Under the pieces are notes generated by a model. The model was not told where the DNA came from, did not search any database, and worked only from the letters and a program-made list of their open reading frames with translations. Of a stretch of DNA of 64,000 nt, positions 46,805 through 56,637 are shown in pieces. The DNA comes from Chloroflexota bacterium (lineage in GTDB: Bacteria > Chloroflexota > Anaerolineae > Aggregatilineales > J027): positions 407,282 through 471,281 of the forward strand of contig QMIT01000003.1 in assembly GCA_024434115.1 (NCBI GenBank), read 5' to 3'. Every line of letters starts with the position of its first letter. Position 1 is the stretch's first letter. Position numbers and translations under genes: made by a program.

Positions 46805-48025
46805 ATGCTCATGAACAAAACAATCTGTATTGTCGGGGCGCTCGATACAAAAGGTGAAGAATTTGCCTTTTTGAAGGCCGAAATTGAAAAACGCGGGTTT
46901 AAGACGCTGGTCGTAGATACAGGCGTAATGGGCAGCCCGCTGTTTATGCCCGATGTCTCGCGGGAACACGTCGCCGATGCGGGTGGTACCGCACTGGAGG
47001 AATTAGTCGAGCAGGCAGATCGTGGCACGGCAATGGCAGTGATGACCAGCGGCGCGGCGGAAATTGTGCGCCGTCTGTATGCCGATGGCAAAATCAACGG
47101 CATTATCGGGATGGGTGGCGGCGGTGGCACCGTCATTGCGACCAGTGCCATGCGCGGCTTGCCCATCGGTTTTCCCAAAGTGATGGTATCCACTGTTGCG
47201 TCAGGCGATGTCAGTGCCTATGTGGGTACATCCGACATTACCATGATGCCCTCTGTCGTGGATGTGGCAGGCATCAACCGCATTAGCCGTGTGATTTACG
47301 TCAATGCCGCTGGCGCGATTTGTGGCATGGTCGGGGGTGAAATTCCTACGGGCGAGGTCAAGCCGATTATCGCCGCAACGATGTTTGGCAACACAACCCG
47401 TGCCGTCAATCATGCCAAAGAAATCTTTGAGGCGGCAGGTTATGAAGTATTGGTGTTTCACGCCACCGGAACAGGGGGACGCACAATGGAATCCCTGATT
47501 GACGCGGGTTACATTGAAGGCGTATTGGACATGACCACCACCGAGTGGGCTGACGAAATTTGCGGCGGGGTATTGACCGCTGGCCCAAGTCGTTTGGAGG
47601 CAGCGGGCCGCGCCGGAATTCCCCAAATCGTCGTCCCCGGTTGCCTTGATATGTGCAATTTCTGGGCGCGAAACACTGTGCCAGAAAAATATCAGGGCCG
47701 CTTGTTGTACGAATGGAATCCTAATATTACGCTTATGCGTACCACCCCCGAAGAAAATGCCCAGATGGGTCATCTCTTTGCCGAAAAACTCAACGCTGCC
47801 ACTGGCCCAACCCTTGTCTATATTCCACACGGGGGATGGTCGGAACTCGATTATCCTGAAAAACCGTTCTGGTGGCCGGAAGCGAATGACGCCTTTGTAC
47901 AAGCGCTCAAGGCCGACCTGCGCTCGGATATTCCTGTGATTGAAATGTCGGAAGACATCAATCACCCGAATTTTTCTGGCGCAGTCGCCAATCGGCTGTT
48001 GGAACTGCTAAAAGAAAGGGCATAA
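46805..48025 (+). CDS. Tm-1-like ATP-binding protein (UPF0261), copy 1
   Basis: 406 residues. N-terminal [16 protein letters not shown], the glycine loop [11 protein letters not shown], and [17 protein letters not shown] match the UPF0261 family, the N-terminal half of the plant virus-resistance protein Tm-1. No reaction is established for the bacterial proteins as far as I know. The start is either 46805 or the ATG two codons later, both with GAGG nearby. It is followed 2 bases later by the PEP-hydrolase-like gene, the same order as the two halves of plant Tm-1. Confidence 0.82.
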   Translation: MLMNKTICIVGALDTKGEEFAFLKAEIEKRGFKTLVVDTGVMGSPLFMPDVSREHVADAGGTALEELVEQADRGTAMAVMTSGAAEIVRRLYADGKINGIIGMGGGGGTVIATSAMRGLPIGFPKVMVSTVASGDVSAYVGTSDITMMPSVVDVAGINRISRVIYVNAAGAICGMVGGEIPTGEVKPIIAATMFGNTTRAVNHAKEIFEAAGYEVLVFHATGTGGRTMESLIDAGYIEGVLDMTTTEWADEICGGVLTAGPSRLEAAGRAGIPQIVVPGCLDMCNFWARNTVPEKYQGRLLYEWNPNITLMRTTPEENAQMGHLFAEKLNAATGPTLVYIPHGGWSELDYPEKPFWWPEANDAFVQALKADLRSDIPVIEMSEDINHPNFSGAVANRLLELLKERA

Positions 48026-48027
48026 CA

Positions 48028-48864
48028 ATGGCCTTTACACGCGAAGAAGTTCTCAAGCGGTTGCGTACCCAAGTCAAAAATGGCAAACCGATTATCGGCA
48101 CAGGTGCAGGGACAGGAATCTCCGCCAAATTTGAGGAAGCCGGGGGAACTGATCTCATCATTATCTACAACTCCGGGCGCTATCGTATGGCGGGGCGGGG
48201 ATCGTTATCCGGGCTATTCGCTTACGGAGATGCCAACGCGATTGTGTTGGAGATGGCGGGGGAAGTATTGCCCGTCGTCAAAAATACGCCTGTCCTCGCC
48301 GGCGTCAATGGCACTGATCCTTTCCGCCTAATGCCTATGTTCCTCAAACAGATTAAAGAGGTCGGTTTTTCTGGTGTGCAAAATTTCCCCACCGTCGGCC
48401 TATTTGACGGCATGATCCGCGTCAACATGGAAGCGACAGGGATTAGTTATGCCCAAGAAGTTGAGATGATTGGCATCGCCCGTCACATGGATATTTTCAC
48501 CTCGCCCTATGTATTTACGCCAGACGAAGCCGAAGCAATGGTCAAGGCCGGGGCGGATTTAATTGTCTGCCATCTTGGATTAACCACCGCTGGCAGCATC
48601 GGGGCAGGTTACGCCCTATCACTAGATGACGGCATTGCAAGGGTAATGGGCATGGCGGAACGAGTCTGGTCAATCAAGGCCGACCAACTGGTCATTTGTC
48701 ATGGTGGCCCATTTGATGAGCCGGAAAATGTCGGCAAGGCCCTCAAGAAAATGCCGGGGATTGCTGGATTTTATGGCGCGTCCAGTGCGGAACGCCTGCC
48801 CGTCGAAAAAGCAATTAAGTCACAGGTGGAGTCGTTTAAACACCTGCAAATTGTTCCAAAGTAA
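48028..48864 (+). CDS. Phosphoenolpyruvate-hydrolase-family TIM-barrel protein
   Basis: 278 residues. [30 protein letters not shown] (split here only as a description of residues 22-51), GVNGTDPFR and [12 protein letters not shown] fit the family equal to the C-terminal half of plant Tm-1. The barrel fold resembles PEP-mutase/aldolase-type enzymes that form or break C-C or C-P bonds on small keto acids. AAGGG precedes the start. It lies directly after Tm-1-like copy 1, and the two probably form one enzyme or complex. Confidence 0.8.
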   Translation: MAFTREEVLKRLRTQVKNGKPIIGTGAGTGISAKFEEAGGTDLIIIYNSGRYRMAGRGSLSGLFAYGDANAIVLEMAGEVLPVVKNTPVLAGVNGTDPFRLMPMFLKQIKEVGFSGVQNFPTVGLFDGMIRVNMEATGISYAQEVEMIGIARHMDIFTSPYVFTPDEAEAMVKAGADLIVCHLGLTTAGSIGAGYALSLDDGIARVMGMAERVWSIKADQLVICHGGPFDEPENVGKALKKMPGIAGFYGASSAERLPVEKAIKSQVESFKHLQIVPK

Positions 48865-48890
48865 AGTACATATTTTTTAAGGAGTGTTGT

Positions 48891-49778
48891 ATGAAAATCT
48901 GTATGCACAACTGGATGCGACCCGAACCCGTCGAGGTGACAATTGCCCGCCTTGCCAGATATGGCTATGACGGCATCCAAATCATGGGGGAGCCGCGCAA
49001 ATATGATGTTAAAGAAGTGAATGGTTATCTCAAAAAATATAAAATTGCTTGCATGGGGTCAGTCAGCATCATGCTGGCAGGCCGTGATCTGATTCACCAA
49101 GACCCTTACTATCGGGAAATGTCGGCGGCCTATTGCAAAGAAATCATCACAATGATTGAGCAGTTGGGGGGAACAATTCTAACCCTCGTCCCCAACGAAG
49201 TAGGCCGCGTCACCCCCCGCGCCGACCCTGATACTGAATGGGGCTGGTGTGTGGAAAAAGTGCAAGAACTGGCCGATTTTGCCAAACCCAAAGGCGTGCA
49301 TATCGCGCTAGAACCGCTGAATCGCTTTGAAACCAACTTCCTTAATCGTCATGACCAAGCCCTCAAGCTGGCGGAAGATGTAGGCCGTTCCAATGTTGGG
49401 GTTTGCCTTGATGCCTTCCATATCAATATCGAAGAAGCCGACCCCATGCAGGCGATATTGAACGTTGGCAAAGCGGGCAAACTGCTCGACTTCCACGTGG
49501 CCGATAACAACCGCCGTCCACCCGGTGAAGGCAGCTATAACTGGAAGCTGGTCGTGGATACCCTCAAGAAATCCGGCTATGACGGCTATCTGACCAGTGA
49601 ATTTGTCGTGCCGTTTGATCGCTCGCCGTTGGCGCACAAAGATGAGGACTCTGGCACTTCCGCCTCGGCTGAAGAATTGAAATTCATCCGCGATCATGGC
49701 AGTGATTTGATGAGCGACGCCGCCTATTCACGCCATGTCGAAAACACCATCAAGCATCTACGGGCTGCGGGGGCGTAA
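48891..49778 (+). CDS. TIM-barrel sugar epimerase/isomerase, second psicose-epimerase-like copy
   Basis: 295 residues. ALEPLNRFE, CLDAFHINIEEAD, DFHVADNNR and LTSEFVVPF give the Glu, Asp, His, Glu metal set. It is clearly related to the protein at 42860 (shared EPLNRFET and NIEE segments), so the island carries two paralogues that may act on successive intermediates. AAGGAG precedes the start. Confidence 0.85.
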   Translation: MKICMHNWMRPEPVEVTIARLARYGYDGIQIMGEPRKYDVKEVNGYLKKYKIACMGSVSIMLAGRDLIHQDPYYREMSAAYCKEIITMIEQLGGTILTLVPNEVGRVTPRADPDTEWGWCVEKVQELADFAKPKGVHIALEPLNRFETNFLNRHDQALKLAEDVGRSNVGVCLDAFHINIEEADPMQAILNVGKAGKLLDFHVADNNRRPPGEGSYNWKLVVDTLKKSGYDGYLTSEFVVPFDRSPLAHKDEDSGTSASAEELKFIRDHGSDLMSDAAYSRHVENTIKHLRAAGA

Positions 49779-49786
49779 TCATCATC

Positions 49787-51022
49787 ATGGCAACCGTCCT
49801 CCTCATAGGAACGCTCGATACCAAAGGCCCGGAGACCGCCTATTTGCGTGACCGTGTGCGTGAATTAGGCTGTGATACGCTGGTTTTGGATTCGGGCATC
49901 TTGGGGGAGGCGGTTGGCATTGATGCCGATTTTACCCGTCAGCAGGTGGCTACCGCTGCTGGCTCAACCATTGATGCCCTGCGTAACGCGGGAACTCGTG
50001 GCAAGGCCGTCGAAGAAATGCTGAAGGGGGTACGCACAATCGCCCTTGACCTGTTTGCGGAGGGCAAGATTCATGGGGTGGCCTCGTTGGGCGGCGCCGA
50101 AGGGGCTGTCCTCGCCGCTTCAGCCATGAAGGCGCTGCCGGTTGGTTTCCCCAAGCTGATCGTCTCTCCGCTGGCGTCGGGTCATCGCAAATTTGCGCCC
50201 TTCGTTGGCACCAAAGATGTGATGGTCATGCACTCCGTAGTAGATATTTTAGGCCTGAATCCCGTCAGCCGCGCTGTTTTTGATAACGCCGCCGGAGCGA
50301 TTGCAGGCATGGCCCGCGCTTATGAACTGCGTCAAACCATGCCTCAAAAATCCGATGGGCGCCCAGCCATTGCTGCTACCATGCTCGGCAATACCACCCG
50401 CCCCTTAATGCACATCAAACCTGCCATTGAAGGCAAGAATTTCGATTTTGTGATCTTTCATGCCAATGGCGTCGGTGGCCCCGCGATGGAGGAACTCATT
50501 GCCCGTAATACCTTCGCGGCAATTTTGGACTACACCCTCAGCGAAATCGCTGGATTTGTGGCAGGCGGGTTTCACAACGGTGGGTCGGAACGGTTGGAGG
50601 CCGCTGGTAAAGTAGGCATCCCACAGTTGATTGTCCCCGGCTGTCTTGACTTCATTGTATTTGGGGCCAAACACGAAATCCCAGAGAGCTTGCGGGATCG
50701 CCCCATGTACTATCACAATCCCGAATTCACCCTTGTGCGCCTGACCCACGAGGAACAATTGCAGGCGACCCGTCTCGTCGTCCAGAAATTAAACCAAGCA
50801 ACTGGCCCGGTGTCCGTCGTCGTGCCATTGGGTGGGGGGTCGGTGATGGATATTCAGGGGGGTGCTTTTTGGGACCCTGACCTTAATGAACAATGCCGTA
50901 CTATATTGCGACAGGGATTCAACAAAAATATTCAGGTTCGTGAAGTTGAAGGTCATATCAATGACAACAGCTTTGCCGATGTGGTATTGGCAGAACTGGT
51001 CAGACTAATGGGCCTCGTGTAA
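49787..51022 (+). CDS. Tm-1-like ATP-binding protein (UPF0261), copy 2
   Basis: 411 residues. LLIGTLDTKGPETAYL, SLGGAEGAVLAASAMKALPVGFPKLIVS and LPLGGGSV-type C-terminal glycine loop (VVPLGGGSVMD) match the family. It shares the frame of copy 1 (LDTKG, SGHRKFAPFVGTKD versus [12 protein letters not shown]) but the glycine loop GMGGGGG of copy 1 reads SLGGAEG here. The ATG follows the isomerase by 8 bases with no ribosome site, so translation is probably coupled. Confidence 0.82.
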   Translation: MATVLLIGTLDTKGPETAYLRDRVRELGCDTLVLDSGILGEAVGIDADFTRQQVATAAGSTIDALRNAGTRGKAVEEMLKGVRTIALDLFAEGKIHGVASLGGAEGAVLAASAMKALPVGFPKLIVSPLASGHRKFAPFVGTKDVMVMHSVVDILGLNPVSRAVFDNAAGAIAGMARAYELRQTMPQKSDGRPAIAATMLGNTTRPLMHIKPAIEGKNFDFVIFHANGVGGPAMEELIARNTFAAILDYTLSEIAGFVAGGFHNGGSERLEAAGKVGIPQLIVPGCLDFIVFGAKHEIPESLRDRPMYYHNPEFTLVRLTHEEQLQATRLVVQKLNQATGPVSVVVPLGGGSVMDIQGGAFWDPDLNEQCRTILRQGFNKNIQVREVEGHINDNSFADVVLAELVRLMGLV

Positions 51023-51041
51023 GTTTGTTTGGAGGAATTTT

Positions 51042-51932
51042 ATGGCTCGTAAAACCAAAGATTTGAAATTCCCCTCCTTCTGTTTAGGAGATTTGACCTA
51101 TGTGGACATCCAAGCATATCTGAAACTTTCGGATACCATCTTGATTCCACACGCCAGCTTGGAACAGCATGGCCCGCATTTACCCCTGTATACCGACACC
51201 ATCACCTCCACTGAGGTCGCATCCCGCGCCGGGGAGGAGGCAGGGATTTTGTATACCCCGACTCTGTGGCTGGGTTATTCACCCCAGCACATGCGGGCAC
51301 CGGGTTTTGGGGCAGGCACGATTACCCTGCGTTCCAATACCCTACTCAATGTCATTTATGATATTGGGCGCAGCCTGATTCATCACGGCTTTAATCGGCT
51401 AATTTTTGTGAATGGGCATGGCTCGAACGTCAAAGTGCTTGACCCCGTACTGCGCCGCTTGCGATATGAAACGGGCGCATTGATTGGCTTCTACAAACCC
51501 TATGCCGAACGCTATATCGGCATGTTGAAGGATGTCTTGGAAGGCACACCCGAACAAACCCCCGGTTGGCACGCGGGCGAGTTGGAAACCGCCCAAGTCT
51601 TGGCCCATAACCCCAACATCGTGCGTATGGATCGGGCAGCGGTAGACAAGGCCCATGCTCCCCAATGGCTTGGCCCGGCGTGGGTGAAGAAAGATGGGAT
51701 GCCCGACGCCGAATTTCAGGGCTACCAATATTTCAACTTCCCATTCGACCACGAAGAGTTTACCGATTCCGGCGTGATGGGTGTGCCCTCAATGGGGACA
51801 GCGGAAAAAGGTGAAATTGCGTTTTCGCGTTTTGCCAAACACCTGATTGACGCCGTTGAAGAACTCGAAAAAGTGGAAGTCACCGTACATAACCGCGATT
51901 GGACAGTGGATAAAGCATGGCAGCCAAGCTAA
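51042..51932 (+). CDS. Creatininase-family metal hydrolase
   Basis: 296 residues. EQHGPHLPLYTD, FVNGHGSN and WHAGELETA are the metal and catalytic segments of creatinine amidohydrolases. Members include creatininase, MftE, FAPy deaminase and IolN, which opens a diketo-inositol ring in Thermotoga. Given the Gfo/Idh dehydrogenase, ROK regulator and epimerases here, a lactone- or ring-opening role like IolN is the best inference. GGAGG lies 8 bases upstream. It overlaps the next gene by 16 bases. Confidence 0.85.
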   Translation: MARKTKDLKFPSFCLGDLTYVDIQAYLKLSDTILIPHASLEQHGPHLPLYTDTITSTEVASRAGEEAGILYTPTLWLGYSPQHMRAPGFGAGTITLRSNTLLNVIYDIGRSLIHHGFNRLIFVNGHGSNVKVLDPVLRRLRYETGALIGFYKPYAERYIGMLKDVLEGTPEQTPGWHAGELETAQVLAHNPNIVRMDRAAVDKAHAPQWLGPAWVKKDGMPDAEFQGYQYFNFPFDHEEFTDSGVMGVPSMGTAEKGEIAFSRFAKHLIDAVEELEKVEVTVHNRDWTVDKAWQPS

Positions 51933-53353
51933 TTGAAAAACTCACCACGATTGTCGGCGCGGCAAATGTCATCCCAGAGCCAGAGGCACGGCGGCAGTAT
52001 GCCAGTGATCAATACTGGTACGCGATAGCAGCGGCGGCAGCAGGTCAACCCCTTAGCCGTCCTGATGTCGCCGTAAAACCCACCACGCCCGAACAGGTTG
52101 TCCAGATTGTGCGGGTTGCCAATGAACTCGGTGTGCCGATTACGCCTTGGGGTGGTGGCAGTGGCGTTCAGGGGGCGGCCAATGCGGATCGCGGCGGGAT
52201 AGTGATTGATTTGCGGGCGATGAACCGTATCCGCGCGATTGATCTCAAATCGCTACTGTGTGTGGTAGACGCGGGGATGGCCTGTCGTGACTTCGAAGCC
52301 GAATTGAATCAACAAGGGCTTACCTTTACCCACTATCCAGCCTCAACTGAATGGGCCACCATCGGCGGCTCAATTGCGGCGCGGGGGTCGGGGGTGCTGT
52401 CTAGCAAATATGGCAAAATCGAAGACCATGTATTGAGTGTCGAATTTGTTACGCCGACGGGGGAACTGATTACCACTCCTGCCGTCCCGCGTCATGCCGC
52501 TGGCCCAGAATTGACTCAGTTGTTAATTGGCTCAGAAGGCACACTTGGTATCGTGACAGCAGCAAGTGTCAAACTCCGCGCCTTGCCGAAAAAACGGGTC
52601 TTTGGGGCGTTCGCCTTTGAGAATATCAGTGATGGCATCGAGGCAGGTCGCCGCATCATGGTGAGTGGGTTACGTCCCCCTGTGCTACGCCTATATGATC
52701 ATCATGCCGCTTCGCACAGTCTTGCCCGCGCCGTCGAAATCGAATTGACCGCCCCAACAATGGTTCTGATGTTTGATGGGGAATATTCCGAATTGGTTGA
52801 ACTCGAAGCCAAAATCGCATTCGATATTTGCCGCGAACTCAAAGGTCAAGCCCTGCCCTCCAAGATTGCCGAAACATGGTGGGAGCGGCGTTATGTCTTC
52901 TACTACCCACCCTATGCCCCGGAATTACCAAGCATCTGGGGCACGGTAGATGTCGTCTCTGATTTTAAGGTCATTGAAGCGGTCTATCATGCCACTACCG
53001 AAGCGATGCGTGCCGCCTGCCCACCCGAATACGGCCTGCAACTCAATACCCACCTCTCGCATTGGTACGAGTGGGGGTCAATGGTTTATGCCCGCATGAA
53101 AATTCCCAAAGGGCCAGATAACCTTGCCGAAGCCAAAGCCCTGCACGACCACGTATTTTATGCTGGGGTTGAAGCCTCCATGAAAGCTGGGGCGGTCTTG
53201 AATGACCATCACGGCGTCGGACTACGGCTTGCCCCATATATGAAAGCGCAATATGGGGAGGGGATGCTGGCCCTGTCGCGGATCAAGAAGGGGCTTGACC
53301 CCAACAATGTCTTGTGTCCGGGTAAGCTGGAACTCACACCGGAGTTAGTGTAG
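51917..53353 (+). CDS. FAD-binding oxidase (GlcD / D-2-hydroxyacid dehydrogenase type)
   Basis: 478 residues. PCMH-type FAD domain near the N-terminus: TPWGGGSGVQGA, LDLRAMNRI-type strand, and YPASTEWATIGGSIAARGSG. The C-terminal oxidase half ends NDHHGVGLRLAPYM, with the substrate-side His pair. These flavoproteins oxidise D-2-hydroxy acids to 2-keto acids, or act as alkylglycerone-phosphate synthase. In this setting a hydroxy-acid step is likely, feeding for example glyoxylate to malate synthase if glycolate is an intermediate, which is speculative. Confidence 0.83.
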   Translation: MAAKLIEKLTTIVGAANVIPEPEARRQYASDQYWYAIAAAAAGQPLSRPDVAVKPTTPEQVVQIVRVANELGVPITPWGGGSGVQGAANADRGGIVIDLRAMNRIRAIDLKSLLCVVDAGMACRDFEAELNQQGLTFTHYPASTEWATIGGSIAARGSGVLSSKYGKIEDHVLSVEFVTPTGELITTPAVPRHAAGPELTQLLIGSEGTLGIVTAASVKLRALPKKRVFGAFAFENISDGIEAGRRIMVSGLRPPVLRLYDHHAASHSLARAVEIELTAPTMVLMFDGEYSELVELEAKIAFDICRELKGQALPSKIAETWWERRYVFYYPPYAPELPSIWGTVDVVSDFKVIEAVYHATTEAMRAACPPEYGLQLNTHLSHWYEWGSMVYARMKIPKGPDNLAEAKALHDHVFYAGVEASMKAGAVLNDHHGVGLRLAPYMKAQYGEGMLALSRIKKGLDPNNVLCPGKLELTPELV

Positions 53354-53355
53354 CC

Positions 53356-53742
53356 ATGAAAGTTCGTTTACAACACGTCAGCATTCCCCGACCACCGGGG
53401 AGCGAAAATCTAACCCGTGCATTTTACGGGGAAATACTGGGACTGGAAGAAATTCCAGTTCCCTCCACCATCCAGCAGTTCGATCTAATCTGGTTCGCGC
53501 TAGGGCCAGAGACCGAACTGCATGTGTTTGCGGAAGAAGCCTTTTCAGACCAGTCAGGGCGACATTTTTGTTTGGTAGTCGAAGATTTAGATGGATTGAA
53601 GCACAAACTGGCTGAAGCGGGGATTGAAACTTGGGAGCCAGCCACGATACAAGGTCGCCCTCGCTTCTTTTGCCGTGATCCTTTCCGCAACATTATCGAA
53701 TTCACGACGATTGAGGCCGACTACAAGTCATTTGAAGAGTAA
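53356..53742 (+). CDS. VOC-family (glyoxalase/bleomycin-resistance-like) protein
   Basis: 128 residues. LQHVSIPRP, ELHVFAEE and IIEFTTIE mark the paired beta-alpha-beta-beta-beta units with His/Glu metal ligands. Members act as lyases, isomerases or dioxygenases on small carbonyl compounds. It starts 2 bases after the FAD oxidase gene and is surely cotranscribed. The substrate is unknown. Confidence 0.82.
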   Translation: MKVRLQHVSIPRPPGSENLTRAFYGEILGLEEIPVPSTIQQFDLIWFALGPETELHVFAEEAFSDQSGRHFCLVVEDLDGLKHKLAEAGIETWEPATIQGRPRFFCRDPFRNIIEFTTIEADYKSFEE

Positions 53743-53786
53743 AATAGCGTCAATATTCATTCTATCTGCATGTTAGGTAAAGCCTC

Positions 53787-55040
53787 ATGCCTCATACAAG
53801 AGCTATTCGTACTGCCGACCAAGCGTTGGTACGTGAAATCAATCTCTCGCTAGTGCTAAAGCATCTGCACGAACACGCCCCTGTGTCACGTGCCAATTTA
53901 GCTGAAATCATTGGCCTCAACAAATCTACTGTTTCGAGCCTTGTTACCGAACTGACCGAACACAACTTTGTGAGCGAAATCGGCATTGATAACACCGGGA
54001 TTGGACGCCCTTCGCGGTTACTGACACCCAATCCACAAGCCGGGTTTATCGTCAGTGCCCAACTCAACGTGGACTCCATATCGGTGATTTGCACCAATTT
54101 CGTTGCTGATGTGTTGTGGTTGTCCCATGAAAACTTTAGGCCCCAGTCGCCTCAGCAAATCATCCTTGAACAACTCACTGCCTTGCTGCGCCAAGCCATT
54201 CAGATTGGCCAAACTTTTCAACCCGATAAGGCCCGCTTATTGGGCTTGGCACTAGGCCTACCGGGGCTGGTAGATCAGTCTAGTGGGACACTGCTGTTTG
54301 CTCCAAATCTCGGTTGGCGCGATGTGCCAGTTGCCCAAATCCTCACCAACACACTTGGGCATCATTTGGCTGAACTCATATTTGTCGAAAACGAAGCGAA
54401 CATGGCGGCGCTTGGTGAATATTTCTTTGGCGCGGCACAGGGGTTTCATCAAGTCTTGTATCTGAGCGCAATTGGCGAAGGGCTTGGGGGGGCTTTTGTG
54501 AACAATGGGCAGTTGTTCCGGGGCAAAAGCGGCTTTGCTGGTGAGTTCGGGCATATGACGATGGATGCCAATGGCGAATTGTGCCGTTGCGGAAATCGAG
54601 GCTGCTGGGAAACCCAAGTGAGTCAGAGCGCCATTTTCCGCCATGTCCGCACCGCCATTAAATCGGGTCAATCCAGCATATTAGAGGAAGACCTTCAAGG
54701 CGAAACCCTGACGATTCCAATGGTAGTTGATGCAGCCACACATGGCGATCCTGTCGCATTGCAGGCATGGGAGCAAGTCGGCCATAAACTCGGCATAGGG
54801 GTTGCCGCATTGGTCAATGCCTACAATCCCGACCTTGTGGTGCTGGGGGGGATTCTCAGTTCAGGCAGCCCATTTATGCTGCCCGCCATAGATGCCGAAC
54901 TGCATCAACGGGCCTTACGCTGGACAGCCGATGCCACCGAAATTCGTATTGCCAAACACGGCGCGGATGCCTGTGAAATGGGCGGGGTAGCGATGGTAAC
55001 GCAATCCGTTTTGACTCATCCGCAGCACTTTCTTGGCTGA
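53787..55040 (+). CDS. ROK-family transcriptional regulator, kinase residues degenerate
   Basis: 417 residues. Winged helix about 25-80 (VSRANLAEIIGLNKSTVSSL). The ROK domain keeps the zinc motif CRCGNRGCWE and GFAGEFGHM. The ATP loop of copy 1 (DLGAT) is replaced by QLNVDS, and the catalytic Asp position reads ENEANMAALGE, with Glu in place of Asp. It is therefore probably a pure sensor-repressor. It sits mid-island and may control the cyclase and molybdenum-hydroxylase genes that follow. Confidence 0.87.
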   Translation: MPHTRAIRTADQALVREINLSLVLKHLHEHAPVSRANLAEIIGLNKSTVSSLVTELTEHNFVSEIGIDNTGIGRPSRLLTPNPQAGFIVSAQLNVDSISVICTNFVADVLWLSHENFRPQSPQQIILEQLTALLRQAIQIGQTFQPDKARLLGLALGLPGLVDQSSGTLLFAPNLGWRDVPVAQILTNTLGHHLAELIFVENEANMAALGEYFFGAAQGFHQVLYLSAIGEGLGGAFVNNGQLFRGKSGFAGEFGHMTMDANGELCRCGNRGCWETQVSQSAIFRHVRTAIKSGQSSILEEDLQGETLTIPMVVDAATHGDPVALQAWEQVGHKLGIGVAALVNAYNPDLVVLGGILSSGSPFMLPAIDAELHQRALRWTADATEIRIAKHGADACEMGGVAMVTQSVLTHPQHFLG

Positions 55041-55061
55041 TTCATTGAATGGGAGCCTTAT

Positions 55062-55733
55062 ATGCGTATAGTGGATTTAACAGTAACGATTGGGCCAGAT
55101 ACGCTAAGTCCGCCATCGGTCAATAAACGCCTAACCCTCACCTCGAATTATCGTGGGCCGGGGTTCTGGCGGGCCTCATCGGTGGATATGGTATTGCACA
55201 CCGGGTCACATGTGGATTTTTCGCTACATGTCCAAGAAGGGGGTGAAACCGCTGCCGATGTTACACTAGATCGTATCTGCGGCGAGGCGTTGGTTCTCAA
55301 CATGACCCACCTTGGGCCGGATATGCCTATCACAATTGAGGATGTCAAAGCCCGCGCCGACCACATCCGCCCCGGCGATATTATTCTGGTACGAACGGAC
55401 TGGACAGAAAAAATGTGGGGCAACTTCCCCGATTATTACCTTCACTCGCCCTATTGCAGCCCTGAAGCAGTGGAATATCTCGTCCTAGAGCGCAAAATCA
55501 AGGCGGTAGGTTTTGATTGTTTTAGTGAATATTGTGCTCGCCTGCCCAATTTCACATCCGAGGAATTCATCATTCACAAAATTATTCTCGAAAACGGCGC
55601 GATCCTCATGCAGCAGATGACCAACTTATCCAAGTTGCCCGTAAATCGGCATTTTCAGTTTTTTGCGCCCTGCATCAAGATGGTCGGGGCCGAAGGATCA
55701 CCTGCCCGCTTTTTTGCCCTGCTTGACGAATAG
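55062..55733 (+). CDS. Cyclase-family (kynurenine formamidase-like) metal hydrolase
   Basis: 223 residues. The signature HTGSHVDFSLH stands for the HxGTHxDxPxH metal motif, with Ser for Thr and no Pro. The later FDCFSEYCA and HKIILENGAI segments fit the fold. Members hydrolyse N-formylkynurenine, isatin or cyclic amides and lactones. GGGAG lies upstream. It may open a ring made by the molybdenum hydroxylase encoded next. Confidence 0.82.
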   Translation: MRIVDLTVTIGPDTLSPPSVNKRLTLTSNYRGPGFWRASSVDMVLHTGSHVDFSLHVQEGGETAADVTLDRICGEALVLNMTHLGPDMPITIEDVKARADHIRPGDIILVRTDWTEKMWGNFPDYYLHSPYCSPEAVEYLVLERKIKAVGFDCFSEYCARLPNFTSEEFIIHKIILENGAILMQQMTNLSKLPVNRHFQFFAPCIKMVGAEGSPARFFALLDE

Positions 55734-55796
55734 ACGCGATCTACCGAGCTAGGGATCGCGGTTATCTCAACAAAAATAATCGTTTTTGGAGGTGCT

Positions 55797-56621
55797 ATGA
55801 ATGCAGATTTGTTTATCCCTCGTTCACTTGATGAAGCATTGAATGTGGTTCAAACGCATGGTGCTGGCCTGCTCGTGATGGGGGGTGGCACGATGATGAT
55901 GGCCCACCTTAATGAAGGCATCTTTTTCCCCCAAAAGGTGATGAGCCTTGCCCGCGCCGGGTTGTCTGGGGTCTATCGCAATGGTCACACCCAAATTGGT
56001 GCGACGACCCATCTGGCCGATGTAAGCCAAATTGCCGATTACCCAATTTTGGCGGAGGCGGCCTATCAAATTGGTGGCCCGGCGATCCGCAATATGGGTA
56101 CGATTGGCGGCAACCTCTATATGCCCCAACCTGCCGGCGATTTGGCTGTTCCGCTGCTCGTCTACGATGCCCATGTTGAATTGGCAAGTCCCTCTGGTAG
56201 CCGAACAGTCTCCCTTGAAGATTTTCTCGCCGAACCCCGTTCACATCGCGGCGTTCATGAGCTACTCGTGGCCGTTCATTTGCCTAATCCATCGGGTTAT
56301 GCCGCCTATCTCAAATTAGGCCGACGTGAAGCCAATACACCCTCAGTGGTTGCGGTGGGCGTGCGGGTCGTCACGGATAAGCAGGGTCACATCAGCGATG
56401 TCCGGCTTGCGCTTGGTGCGGTTGGGTCATTCGCCTTCCGCGCCAAAAATGCTGAAGCTACCTTGATAGGGCAGAGTCTCAATGCCAAGAGTATTGCGGA
56501 CGCGGCCCAAATAGCAATGGAAGAATCCAATCCCTTCACTGATGCGCTGGCAACCGCATGGTATCGCCGTCGTATGGTCGGTGTTTTTGTCAAGCGCACC
56601 CTCGAACAATTAACAAAATAG
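55797..56621 (+). CDS. Molybdenum hydroxylase FAD subunit (CoxM/XdhB type)
   Basis: 274 residues. MGGGTMMM and IRNMGTIGGNLYM are the two FAD-binding motifs of the medium subunit, followed by the CO-dehydrogenase flavoprotein C-terminal domain (SVVAVGVRVV, GSFAFRAKNAE). A strong GGAGGTG lies 6 bases upstream. It takes electrons from the Fe-S subunit encoded 16 bases downstream. Confidence 0.88.
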   Translation: MNADLFIPRSLDEALNVVQTHGAGLLVMGGGTMMMAHLNEGIFFPQKVMSLARAGLSGVYRNGHTQIGATTHLADVSQIADYPILAEAAYQIGGPAIRNMGTIGGNLYMPQPAGDLAVPLLVYDAHVELASPSGSRTVSLEDFLAEPRSHRGVHELLVAVHLPNPSGYAAYLKLGRREANTPSVVAVGVRVVTDKQGHISDVRLALGAVGSFAFRAKNAEATLIGQSLNAKSIADAAQIAMEESNPFTDALATAWYRRRMVGVFVKRTLEQLTK

Positions 56622-56637
56622 CAGCGGGAGCCTTTTT

